A stretch of DNA of 64,000 nt from the NCBI RefSeq assembly GCF_036014195.1, contig NZ_CP107918.1:3286001-3350000 (forward strand). The letters run 5' to 3'. Positions 1-7,486 of this stretch are shown piece after piece (the stretch's first letter is position 1; each line of letters begins with the position of its first letter). The position numbers and the translations under genes are program-made. The notes under the pieces were generated by a model. It was given only the letters and a program-made list of their open reading frames with translations. It was not told the DNA's origin and ran no database searches. This stretch comes from Streptomyces sp. NBC_00442. Its GTDB lineage: Bacteria > Actinomycetota > Actinomycetes > Streptomycetales > Streptomycetaceae.

Positions 1-2
1 CG

Positions 3-653
3 CACGAGACCGACGTCGAGGAGCGGATCGTCGCGCTGCGCGAGCAGATCGGGGCCGGCCGCAAGACGATCGTGCGGGTCGACCGCACCGAGCTGTCCAA
101 GAACATCGTGCGCGGCCTGCACGCGTACCGGCATCTCCTGGAGACCCGCCCCGAGTGGCGCGAGCGGGTCGTGCACGTGGCCTTCGCCTACCCCTCGCGG
201 CAGGACCTCACGGTGTACCGGGAGTACACGGCCGAGGTCGCCCGGGTGGCCGAGGAAATCAACTCGACGTTCGGCACGGCCAGTTGGACCCCGGTCGTGC
301 TGCACGTCCAGGACGACTTCGCCCGCTCGCTCGCGGCGTACCGGATCGCGGACGTGGCCCTGGTCAACCCCGTACGCGACGGCATGAACCTCGTCGCCAA
401 GGAGGTACCGGTGGTCTCGGACGCGGGGTGCGTGCTGGTGCTCTCGCGCGAGGCGGGGGCGTACGAGGAGCTCGGCGCCGACGCGCTCGTCGTGAACCCG
501 TACGACGTGACGGGCACGGCGGAAGCGCTGCACGCGGGGCTGACCATGGGAGACGAGGAGCGGGCCGAGCGGACGAAGCGGCTGGCTGTCGCGGGGACGG
601 CGTTGGTGCCTCGGCGGTGGTTCTTGGCGCAGTTGGAGGGGTTGGGGGAGTAG
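3..653 (+). CDS. otsA: Trehalose-6-phosphate synthase, C-terminal part (5' cut by window edge)
   Basis: This frame is open from base 3, so the gene begins upstream of the window and only its last 216 codons are here. It is a GT20 glycosyltransferase that joins glucose from a nucleotide sugar to glucose-6-phosphate, making trehalose-6-phosphate in the cytoplasm. The fragment carries the family's C-terminal sugar-nucleotide signature [18 protein letters not shown] followed by a conserved acidic stretch ([11 protein letters not shown]). The catalytic N-terminal half is not visible. It converges with otsB on the opposite strand, 82 bp away, so the two steps of the OtsAB pathway are adjacent but not co-transcribed. 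Confidence 0.93.
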   Translation, partial: HETDVEERIVALREQIGAGRKTIVRVDRTELSKNIVRGLHAYRHLLETRPEWRERVVHVAFAYPSRQDLTVYREYTAEVARVAEEINSTFGTASWTPVVLHVQDDFARSLAAYRIADVALVNPVRDGMNLVAKEVPVVSDAGCVLVLSREAGAYEELGADALVVNPYDVTGTAEALHAGLTMGDEERAERTKRLAVAGTALVPRRWFLAQLEGLGE

Positions 654-735
654 GGGGCGGGTTTTCCCACCCTCCCACCCGTGCGGCTGCTTGAGGGCCT
701 CGGCTCCCTGGGGGGGGGCTGGTCGGATGTTGGGG

Positions 736-1575
736 CTACATGTGTGTGGCCAGTGCCTTCAGGAAGGCGGTTACCGCTGCGGGGCCGTTCAGGGCGAGGT
801 CGGCTCGTTCGGCCAGTTCGTCGATGACCGTGTCCGCCGCGATCAGCAGGCCGGGCATGCCGTCCGAGCGGAGCTTTTCGACGGCGGCGAACGCGGGCAG
901 GTCGCCCAGATCGTCGCCCGCGTACACGATGGCCTCGGCTCCGACCTCGCGCACGTACGCCGCGAGCGCCACGCCCTTGTCCATGCCCGGCGGCCTCAAC
1001 TCCAGGACCATGCGGCCGGGTTCGAGGACCAGGCCGTGCTGGGTCGCGAGGTCGGCGAGGGGTTCGCGCAGGGCATCGAAGGCGGCTTGGGGATCGCTGG
1101 CCCGGCGGGTGTGGACCGCGACGGCCTGCCCCTTCTCCTCGATCCAGGTGCCGCGCCAGGCGCCGTGCGTGTCGAGAACTCCGGGGAGTTCCGCGCGGGC
1201 GGCGGCGACGCCGGGGTGGGGCGCGGGGGTTCGGACGGTGCCGGTGACCGCGTCCCAGCGTTCGGCACCGTAGTGGCCGAGGACCACGAGGTGTTCGAGG
1301 CCGGGCACGCCCGCGAAGCCGCCGTAGCGGACCGCGACGCCGGCCGGGCGCCCGGTGACCACGGCGACGGACGCCACGTGCGGGGCGAGCGCCGCGAGGG
1401 CGGGTACGGCGTCGGGGTGGGCCCTGGCCTGCTCGGGGTCGGCCACGATCGGGGCGAGCGTACCGTCGAAATCGAGCGCGACGACGACCCGCTCGGGCCG
1501 CGCGAGGACCGCGGCGAGCCCGTCGCGGCCGGCCTGGGTGGCGGGGGTCGGCAGAGGTTGCTGGTCACGTCCCAT
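736..1575 (-). CDS. otsB: Trehalose-6-phosphate phosphatase
   Basis: A 279-residue HAD-superfamily phosphatase that removes phosphate from trehalose-6-phosphate to give trehalose. HAD motif I, DFDGT, is at residues 35-39 (D35 is the expected nucleophile and D37 the acid/base). The acidic motif [10 protein letters not shown], is in the C-terminal part, where the family coordinates Mg2+. Length is normal for actinobacterial OtsB. The ATG at 1575 gives a compact N-terminus before motif I. It is convergent with otsA, completing the OtsAB route. Confidence 0.93.
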   Translation of the reverse strand: MGRDQQPLPTPATQAGRDGLAAVLARPERVVVALDFDGTLAPIVADPEQARAHPDAVPALAALAPHVASVAVVTGRPAGVAVRYGGFAGVPGLEHLVVLGHYGAERWDAVTGTVRTPAPHPGVAAARAELPGVLDTHGAWRGTWIEEKGQAVAVHTRRASDPQAAFDALREPLADLATQHGLVLEPGRMVLELRPPGMDKGVALAAYVREVGAEAIVYAGDDLGDLPAFAAVEKLRSDGMPGLLIAADTVIDELAERADLALNGPAAVTAFLKALATHM

Positions 1576-1694
1576 GCGGTTGACCCTATCGGGGTGGTGC
1601 GGGGTGGGGTGGGTCGCACGTGTGGCGCAAGGGGGCGCGGGTCTGTGGGCGATCCGCTGCGCGTCGGGCCGGCGGCCGGTGGGCGGCGCGCGGG

Positions 1695-2225
1695 TCAGCG
1701 GCGGTCGCGCTGTTCCTCGCGGAGGCGGCGCAGGCGGTTGACCGTGACGGGGTCGTGGGCGAGGGCGCGGGTGTCGTCGAGGAGGGTGTTGAGCAACTGG
1801 TAGTAGCGCGTGGGGGACATCGCGAGTTCCTCGCGGATGGCTCGTTCCTTGGCACCGGGGGTGGGCCAGGGGTGGCGTTCCATACGGAGCACTGCGCGGG
1901 CGCGGGCGTCCAAGTCGCTGTTCTGAGCGGCGTCGAGGTCGCGGGCCTGAGCGGCGTCGAGGTCACGGGCCTGGGCGTCGTCGAGGTCGCGGGCCTGGGT
2001 GCCGCCGAGGTCGGGGGCCGGGGCGGCGTCGAGGTCGCGGGCCTGGGCGGCGTCGAGGTCGGGGACCTGGGCGGCGTCGAGGTCACGGGCCTGAGCGGCG
2101 TCGAGGTCACGGGCCTGGGTGCGGCCGAGGTCGCGGGCCTGGGTGCCGCCGAGGTCGGGGGCCGGGGCGTCGGTGCTTCCCGGGCCCTTGCTGGGGTGGC
2201 CGTCTTCCAGGTCCTCGTCGGTCAT
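1695..2225 (-). CDS. DUF3263-type protein with a degenerate octapeptide repeat
   Basis: A protein of about 176 residues. The C-terminal 70 residues (RMERHPWPTPGAKERAIREE, then SPTRYYQLLN and RLRREEQRDRR-like basic end) resemble the small actinobacterial DUF3263 family, probably a helix-turn-helix-like domain. The N-terminal half is a string of about nine to ten degenerate octapeptides of the type ARDLDAAQ, encoded by 24-bp units between about 1905 and 2170. The family is usually short, so the repeat tract looks like local expansion. A GTG at 2234 is an alternative start; no clear ribosome-binding site separates the two. Function is unknown. Confidence 0.7.
   Translation of the reverse strand: MTDEDLEDGHPSKGPGSTDAPAPDLGGTQARDLGRTQARDLDAAQARDLDAAQVPDLDAAQARDLDAAPAPDLGGTQARDLDDAQARDLDAAQARDLDAAQNSDLDARARAVLRMERHPWPTPGAKERAIREELAMSPTRYYQLLNTLLDDTRALAHDPVTVNRLRRLREEQRDRR
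1905..2170. repeat. 24-bp tandem repeat inside the DUF3263 gene
   Basis: About ten imperfect copies of a 24-bp unit around GAGGTCGCGGGCCTGGGCGG. Every unit keeps the frame and encodes an octapeptide such as ARDLDAAQ, with variants such as APDLGGTQ and VPDLDAAQ, so the tract probably expands and shrinks without breaking the gene. Confidence 0.85.
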
Positions 2226-2639
2226 GGGGCCCACGGTAGCTTCCCCACCCCGCCCCTTCCCGAGACCCTCCGGGGGTGGTCTCTTCGGGTGCGGGTGGGG
2301 GGATGGTTGCTCGCGCAGTTCCCCGCGCCCCTGACCCCGCTTTCGTCCTCGGGCCGTGGACGGCTGGTCGCGCAGTTCCCCGCGCCCCCAAAAACCCCGG
2401 TTCGGCTGCGGACCGTGCCCGCTTCTCGCGCAGTTCCCCGCGCCCCTAGCTACTCGGTGCCTGCCCGCATGGACACCCTCAGCCCGTCATGGGGTCCCCC
2501 CCGGGCCCTTGAGGCCTTGGGGGGGATTGAGGACTAGCGCCCTCAAGGCGCGCTACGGGGTCCGGGGCGCAGCCCCAGGGAGCCGCACCCTTCAGAGTTG
2601 GCGCACGGGCGGCCGGGTGGGTGGGGAAACCCCGCCCCA
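2226..2639. repeat. Gene-free stretch filled by two dispersed repeat families
   Basis: No gene is supported here. Three minus-strand copies of the family-A core (TCGCGCAGTTCCCCGCGCCC) start near 2308, 2369 and 2430. They are followed by one family-B copy at about 2488-2580, recognisable by GGCCCTTGAGGCCTTGGGGG and a closing GGGGC/GCCCC hairpin (GGTCCGGGGCGCAGCCCCAG). The same pairing recurs near 26.1 kb and 33.6 kb. The family-B hairpins may terminate transcription of the sugar-binding protein gene. Confidence 0.8.
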
Positions 2640-3905
2640 CTACTGCGCGTTGTCCGCGTCCGTAGCCACCTTCGCGATGTCCTGGAGGACCGACTTCGGG
2701 GACCCCCCGGGCGCCACCGCCGAGCCGATCTTCTTCTTCACCGTCTCGCTCACCTTCGGCCACGACGTCTTGCCCACCGGTGGCAGCTCGGACGTCGGGA
2801 GCGCGGTCAGGAACGGCTTCAGCTCCGCGTGCTTGGGGTCGGCAGCCATCTCCGAGGACGCCGACACCGTGGACGGCAGCAGGTCGTACTGGTCCGCGAA
2901 CTGCAGCACGTTCTGGTCGGAGAACGTGAAGTCCAGGAACTTCCCGATCTGCGCCCGGTGCCCGCCCTGCTTGAAGCCCATGATCCAGTCGGCGACACCC
3001 ATCGTCGCCTTGGCGGGGCCGTTCTGGCCGGGCAGCGCGATCTTCCCTACCTTGATGCCCTTCTTCTTGGCCGCCTCCATCAAGGAGGGATGCCCGTTGA
3101 GCATGCCGACGTCGCCCTTCGCGAACGCGTCGAACGCGGCCTGGCGGTTGAGCTTGCCGGGCGCGACCGGGCCGGTCAGTTCGGGCTCGACGAGGTTGCT
3201 CTTGAGCCACTCGAAGGTCTGGATGTTCTCGGGCGAGTCGATGTCGTAACCGTCGACGGTGTTGGTGTAGCCGCCGTTGCCGCTGAGCATCCACATCATG
3301 GTCTCGGCCTGCGCCTCCTCGCTGCCGAGCGGCAGCGCGAAGGGGGTCTTCACCCCCTTGGCCTTGAGCGCCTTGGCGTCGCTCGCGAGCTCGGCCCACG
3401 TGGTGGGCGGCTTGATGTGGGCCTCGTCGAAGAGCGTCTGGTTGTAGAAGAGCAGACGCGTGGAGGCCACGAACGGCATGCCGTACTGGACGCGCTTGAC
3501 GTTGCCCGCGTCGGCGAGCGGCGCGAGGAAGTTGGCCTCGACGGGGATGGAGAGCAGCTGGTCGGCGCTGTAGAGCTTGCCGGTCGCCGCGTAGTCGGAG
3601 TACGCGCCGATCTGCGCGATGTCGGGGGCGTGGCCCGCCTTGACCATCTCGGCGACCTTGGCGTCGACGACGTCCCAGGAGAAGATCTGGACGTCGACCT
3701 TGATGCCCGGGTTCTTCTTCTCGAACTCCTCGACGACGTTGTGCCAGTACGTCTTCGTGGTGCTGCCGCCGGCTATGTCGTAGTCGGCGGCCACCAGTTT
3801 GAGGGTGGCGTCCCCTGACCCGCTCTCGCCGCCGCATCCGGAGAGCACTGCCGTCATACCGAATGCGGCAACCGCCGCGGTCAAGCCCAAGAAGCGCCTG
3901 CGCAC
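2640..3905 (-). CDS. Extracellular sugar-binding lipoprotein of an ABC importer
   Basis: A 421-residue solute-binding protein. Residues 1-24 form a lipoprotein signal ending in the lipobox LSGC, after which the mature protein would be lipid-anchored outside the membrane. The rest is a typical family-1 sugar-binding protein (FEKKNPGIKVDVQ near the start, an ANFL..LADAGNVKRVQYGMPF segment, then a long alpha/beta body). No permease genes lie beside it, so it is an orphan binding subunit here; the ATPase MsiK encoded at 31 kb could serve its transporter. It is divergent from nagK across a region with two DasR-like sites, which points to GlcNAc or chitin-derived sugars. The substrate is inferred. 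Start is GTG at 3905. Confidence 0.85.
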   Translation of the reverse strand: MRRRFLGLTAAVAAFGMTAVLSGCGGESGSGDATLKLVAADYDIAGGSTTKTYWHNVVEEFEKKNPGIKVDVQIFSWDVVDAKVAEMVKAGHAPDIAQIGAYSDYAATGKLYSADQLLSIPVEANFLAPLADAGNVKRVQYGMPFVASTRLLFYNQTLFDEAHIKPPTTWAELASDAKALKAKGVKTPFALPLGSEEAQAETMMWMLSGNGGYTNTVDGYDIDSPENIQTFEWLKSNLVEPELTGPVAPGKLNRQAAFDAFAKGDVGMLNGHPSLMEAAKKKGIKVGKIALPGQNGPAKATMGVADWIMGFKQGGHRAQIGKFLDFTFSDQNVLQFADQYDLLPSTVSASSEMAADPKHAELKPFLTALPTSELPPVGKTSWPKVSETVKKKIGSAVAPGGSPKSVLQDIAKVATDADNAQ

Positions 3906-3997
3906 GCGCTATCCCACCCTCGTTGTGATCCTCGCGGATCCAGTCGGTCCCCCGTGACGTCCTGTATTGAGCTGCGATGTTCCCTCATTCGGGGGTT

Positions 3998-4013
3998 TGA
4001 GGTCTACACCAGT
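3998..4013. promoter_or_regulatory. DasR-responsive element-like site, sugar-binding protein side
   Basis: TGAGGTCTACACCAGT matches the published dre consensus (ACTGGTCTAGACCACT, with G/C freedom at the second and penultimate positions) at about 12 of 16 positions and keeps the GGTCTA-ACC core. It is 92 bp upstream of the sugar-binding protein start. DasR is the GntR-family repressor released by glucosamine-6-phosphate. Binding here is inferred. Confidence 0.55.
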
Positions 4014-4068
4014 CGCATATCGCTTCCGCAACGCCCGGTGCAAGGGTACATTGGGAAACTTTCGGCGC

Positions 4069-4082
4069 GGAAAGCGCTTTCC
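4069..4082. promoter_or_regulatory. Perfect 14-bp palindrome resembling a LacI-family operator
   Basis: GGAAAGCGCTTTCC is a perfect palindrome with the central GCGC/CG step typical of LacI/GalR-family operators. It lies 56 bp upstream of the nagK start, between the two DasR-like sites. No LacI-family gene is in the window, so the cognate regulator would act in trans. Confidence 0.45.
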
Positions 4083-4095
4083 CCCTCATCCGGCG

Positions 4096-4111
4096 AGTGG
4101 ACTAGACCTTT
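4096..4111. promoter_or_regulatory. DasR-responsive element-like site upstream of nagK-nagA
   Basis: AGTGGACTAGACCTTT matches the dre consensus at 13 of 16 positions, including TGG-CTAGACC. It ends 27 bp before the nagK GTG, a position that suits promoter occlusion. DasR control of the nagK-nagA operon is established in S. coelicolor; use of this exact site here is inference. Confidence 0.65.
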
Positions 4112-4138
4112 AGTGGGTGTTGGCGCGAGACTGTCCCC

Positions 4139-5194
4139 GTGAGACACGTCATCGCCCTGGATGTGGGCGGCACCGGGATGAAAGCCGCCCTGGTCGGGGC
4201 GGGAAGCGCGATGCCCGACGGGCCTTCCCCCGGGCCCCCCGCCCTGCTCCACGAGGCGCGCCGGCCCACCGGCAGGGAGCGCGGCCCCGACGCCGTGGTC
4301 GAGTCGATCCTCGACTTCGCCGCGGATCTGCGGGCGTACGGCGAGGAGCACTTCGGCGAGAGCGCCGTCGCGGCCGGCGTCGCCGTGCCCGGCATCGTCG
4401 ACGCCGAGAACGGCATCGCCACGTACTCGGCCAACCTCGGCTGGCGCGACGTGCCCATGCGCCGTCTGCTCAGCGAGCGGCTGCGGGGCGTACCGGTGGC
4501 GCTCGGCCACGACGTGCGCACCGGTGGGCTCGCCGAGGGCCGCGTCGGCGCGGGCAACGGCACCGACCGCTTCCTGTTCGTGCCGCTCGGCACCGGGATC
4601 GCGGGCGCCATCGGCATCGACGGCCGGGTCGAGCCGGGTGCGCACGGCTTCGCCGGGGAGATCGGCCACATCGTCGTACGCCCCGGCGGCGTCGCCTGCC
4701 CCTGTGGCCAGCGGGGCTGCCTGGAGCGGCTCGCCTCCGCCTCCGCCGTGTCGCTCGCGTGGGCCGAGGCGAGCGGCGATCCGGACGCGGACGCGGCCGA
4801 CTGCGCCAAGGCCGTCGAGTCCGGCGACGGCCGGGCGCTCGCCGTGTGGCGCAACGCGATCGACGCGCTCGCCGACGGACTGGTCACCGCGCTCACCCTG
4901 CTCGACCCCCGGGTGCTGATCATCGGTGGCGGACTCGCCGAAGCCGGGGAAACCTTGTTCGTACCGCTCCGGGCCGCCGTCGAGGAGCGGGTGACGTTCC
5001 AGAAGCTGCCCGAGATCGTCCCGGCCGCCCTCGGAGACACCGCGGGATGCCTGGGCGCGGGGCTGCTCGCCTGGGACCTCGTGGCCGAGACCACCAAGAC
5101 CCCCGAGCCCGCCACCCCCCGCTCCCCGGCCGCCGGCCCCGACACCGACATCGACCCCGACTCCGACTCCGACTCCAGTGAGGTAACCGCCTGA
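4139..5194 (+). CDS. nagK: ROK-family sugar kinase, probable N-acetylglucosamine kinase
   Basis: A 351-residue ROK kinase expected to phosphorylate N-acetylglucosamine, giving the substrate of NagA encoded directly downstream. Visible features are the N-terminal phosphate-binding DVGGTGMKAAL, the DAENGIATYSANLGWRD loop, the ROK signature GHIVVRPGGVACPCGQRGC with its CxCGxxGC zinc-binding pattern, and LGTGIAGAIG. The C-terminal 25 residues are an odd Asp/Ser-rich tail (DPDSDSDSDSS). The GTG start has no good Shine-Dalgarno sequence. The stop overlaps the nagA start by one base (TGATG), so the two genes are translationally coupled. Confidence 0.88.
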   Translation: MRHVIALDVGGTGMKAALVGAGSAMPDGPSPGPPALLHEARRPTGRERGPDAVVESILDFAADLRAYGEEHFGESAVAAGVAVPGIVDAENGIATYSANLGWRDVPMRRLLSERLRGVPVALGHDVRTGGLAEGRVGAGNGTDRFLFVPLGTGIAGAIGIDGRVEPGAHGFAGEIGHIVVRPGGVACPCGQRGCLERLASASAVSLAWAEASGDPDADAADCAKAVESGDGRALAVWRNAIDALADGLVTALTLLDPRVLIIGGGLAEAGETLFVPLRAAVEERVTFQKLPEIVPAALGDTAGCLGAGLLAWDLVAETTKTPEPATPRSPAAGPDTDIDPDSDSDSSEVTA

Positions 5195-6357
5195 TGGCCG
5201 CATCGCTTGTTCTCTCCGGCGCCCGTGTCGTCCTCCCGACCGGGGTCGTCGAGAACGGACGCGTGATCGTCGACGGCACCACGATCTCCGGGGCCGCCCC
5301 CGCGGACGCGCTCTCCCTCGACCTGGCGGGCCACTGGGTCGTGCCCGGCTTCGTCGACATGCACAACCACGGCGGCGGCGGTGCGTCGTTCAGCAACGGC
5401 ACCGTCGAGGACGTGCTCACCGGCGTGCACACCCACCGGCTGCACGGCACCACCACGGTGGTCGCCTCCACGGTGACGGGCGAGATGGACGTGCTCGCCC
5501 AGCGCGCCGGGCTGCTGTCCGAGCTGGTCGAGCAGGGCGACCTGGCCGGCATCCACTTCGAGGGACCGTTCATCTCGCCCTGCCGCAAGGGCGCACACAG
5601 CGAGGGCCTACTGCGCCACCCGGACCCGGCCGAGGTCCGCAAGCTGCTGGACGCGGCACGCGGCACCGCGAAGATGGTCACGCTCGCCACCGAGCTGCCC
5701 GGCGGCCTCGACTCCGTACGGCTGCTCGCCGAGCACGGCGTGATCGCGGCGATCGGTCACACCGACGCCTCGTACGAGCAGACCGTCGAGGCGATCGAGG
5801 CGGGCGCCACCGTCGCCACCCACCTCTTCAACGCGATGCCCCCGCTCGGGCACCGCGAGCCGGGTCCGATCGCGGCCCTCCTGGAGGACGACCGGGTCAC
5901 CGTCGAGCTGATCAACGACGGCACGCATCTGCACCCCGCCGCCCTCGAACTCGCCTTCCACCACAAGGGCGCCGACCGGGTCGCCTTCATCACGGACGCC
6001 ATGGACGCGGCCGGTTTCGGTGACGGGCTCTACCACCTGGGCCCGCTGGAGGTCGAGGTCAAGCAGGGCGTGGCGCGGCTCGTGGAGGGCGGCTCGATCG
6101 CCGGCTCCACGCTCACCCTGGACCGCGCCTTCCAGCGTTCGGTGACCGTCGACGGGCTCGGTGTCGAGGACACCGTGCGGGCGATCTCCGCCAATCCGGC
6201 GCGGCTGCTCGGCATCGACGACAAGGTCGGCTCGCTGGAGCCCGGCAAGGACGCCGACCTGGTGGTCCTGGACGCGTCCTTCGCCGTCAAGGGCGTTCTG
6301 CGCAAGGGAAGTTGGGTCGTGGAGCCCGGCCTCGACCGAGCCCTCCCCCAGCGGTAG
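5194..6357 (+). CDS. nagA: N-acetylglucosamine-6-phosphate deacetylase
   Basis: A 387-residue amidohydrolase that deacetylates GlcNAc-6-phosphate to glucosamine-6-phosphate, the DasR inducer. The metal-binding DMHNHGGGG motif places histidines at 57 and 59. GIHFEGPFIS supplies the conserved Glu, IGHTDASYEQT the middle His, and FITDAMDAAG the catalytic Asp; the C-terminal NPARLLGIDDKVGSLEPGKD stretch is also typical. Length is normal for the family. It is co-transcribed with and translationally coupled to nagK, so it should share the DasR-type control upstream. Confidence 0.95.
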   Translation: MAASLVLSGARVVLPTGVVENGRVIVDGTTISGAAPADALSLDLAGHWVVPGFVDMHNHGGGGASFSNGTVEDVLTGVHTHRLHGTTTVVASTVTGEMDVLAQRAGLLSELVEQGDLAGIHFEGPFISPCRKGAHSEGLLRHPDPAEVRKLLDAARGTAKMVTLATELPGGLDSVRLLAEHGVIAAIGHTDASYEQTVEAIEAGATVATHLFNAMPPLGHREPGPIAALLEDDRVTVELINDGTHLHPAALELAFHHKGADRVAFITDAMDAAGFGDGLYHLGPLEVEVKQGVARLVEGGSIAGSTLTLDRAFQRSVTVDGLGVEDTVRAISANPARLLGIDDKVGSLEPGKDADLVVLDASFAVKGVLRKGSWVVEPGLDRALPQR

Positions 6358-6427
6358 GCGCGCGGCGGCGGGCCCGAGGGATCCACGGGTCTGGGCCTGC
6401 CGCCATCCGTTTGGCATGATCACCCCC

Positions 6428-7357
6428 GTGATTGTGACCGTCACGCTGAACACCGCACTCGACCTCACCTACCGCGTCCCCGCCCTCGTACCGCACGCGA
6501 GCCATCGCGTGGACGAGGTCACGGAGCGCCCCGGCGGCAAGGGCCTCAACGTCGCGCGGGTCCTCGCCGCGCTCGGACACGAGAGCGTGGTGACCGGTTT
6601 CGCGGGCGGCCCGAGCGGCGAGGTGCTGCGCGGGCTGCTCGCCGGCCTCGGGCCCGTCGACGCGCTCGTGCCCATCGAAGGCGCCACCCGCCGCACGATC
6701 GCCGTGGTCGACGCGGCCACCGGCGACACGACCCAGTTCAACGAACCGGGCCCCCTCGTCTCGCCCGCCGAGTGGGACGCGTTCCTCCTCACGTACGGGC
6801 GGCTGCTCGACGGCGCCGACGCGGTGGCCCTGTGCGGGAGCCTGCCGCCGGGTCTTCCGGTGGGCGCCTACGCCCAGTTGGTACGCCGGGCCCGCACCGC
6901 GAAGGTGCCCGTGCTCCTGGACACCAGCGGCGAGGCGCTGCGGCGCGGCATGGCCGCCCGGCCCGATCTGGCCAAGCCCAACGCCGACGAGCTGGCCCAG
7001 CTGACGGGTTCGCGCGAGCCGCTGCGGGCGGCCCGCGATGCCCGGCGCCGCGGCGCTCACACGGTGGTCGCCTCGCTCGGCGCGGAGGGCCTGCTCGCCG
7101 CCACCCCCGACGGCCTGTGGCGGGCGGCGCCGCCGGCCGCGGTGCGCGGCAACCCGACGGGCGCCGGCGATTCGGCGGTGGCAGGTCTGCTGTCGGGCCT
7201 GGTCGAGGGCCTGGACTGGCCGGGCCGTCTGTCGCGCGCTGTGGCGCTGTCCGTGGCGACCGTACTGGCGCCCACGGCGGGCGAGTTCGACGCGGGGGCG
7301 TACGAGAAAACGCTCGGCTCGGTGCGTGTGACCGAGGTGGCCGAGCACACGCACTGA
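6428..7357 (+). CDS. PfkB-family hexose kinase (1-phosphofructokinase/tagatose-6-phosphate kinase type)
   Basis: About 309 residues. Starting at the GTG at 6428 gives MIVTVTLNTALDLTY, the usual opening of the 1-phosphofructokinase-like subgroup; an ATG at 6416 would add four residues and cannot be excluded. PfkB signature 1 is in RPGGKGLNVARVLAALG. Signature 2 with the catalytic Asp is in GNPTGAGDSAVAG. LCGSLPPGLP and KPNADELAQLTG are the other family motifs. It follows nagA by 70 bp on the same strand, so it may phosphorylate an amino-sugar-derived or ketose-phosphate intermediate. The exact substrate cannot be told from sequence. Confidence 0.85.
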   Translation: MIVTVTLNTALDLTYRVPALVPHASHRVDEVTERPGGKGLNVARVLAALGHESVVTGFAGGPSGEVLRGLLAGLGPVDALVPIEGATRRTIAVVDAATGDTTQFNEPGPLVSPAEWDAFLLTYGRLLDGADAVALCGSLPPGLPVGAYAQLVRRARTAKVPVLLDTSGEALRRGMAARPDLAKPNADELAQLTGSREPLRAARDARRRGAHTVVASLGAEGLLAATPDGLWRAAPPAAVRGNPTGAGDSAVAGLLSGLVEGLDWPGRLSRAVALSVATVLAPTAGEFDAGAYEKTLGSVRVTEVAEHTH

Positions 7358-7390
7358 ACCGAGCGGATTCGCCGTCAGAAACCGGGCATC

Positions 7391-7486
7391 AGATGTCAGA
7401 TATCAGATGTCGGTCCTCAGATGTCGGTCGACAGATGTCGGTCGACAGATGTCAGCCGGCAGACGTCAGCCGGCGGGAGCCGGGCT
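7391..7486. repeat. Degenerate tandem repeat of about 14 bp between convergent genes
   Basis: The sequence cycles through CAGATGTC, AGATATCAGATGTCGGTC, CTCAGATGTCGGTCGA, CAGATGTCGGTCGA, CAGATGTCAGCCGG and CAGACGTCAGCCGG. It fills the gap between the convergent sugar kinase and the CBM-type protein gene. No gene or clear terminator is visible in it. Confidence 0.8.
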
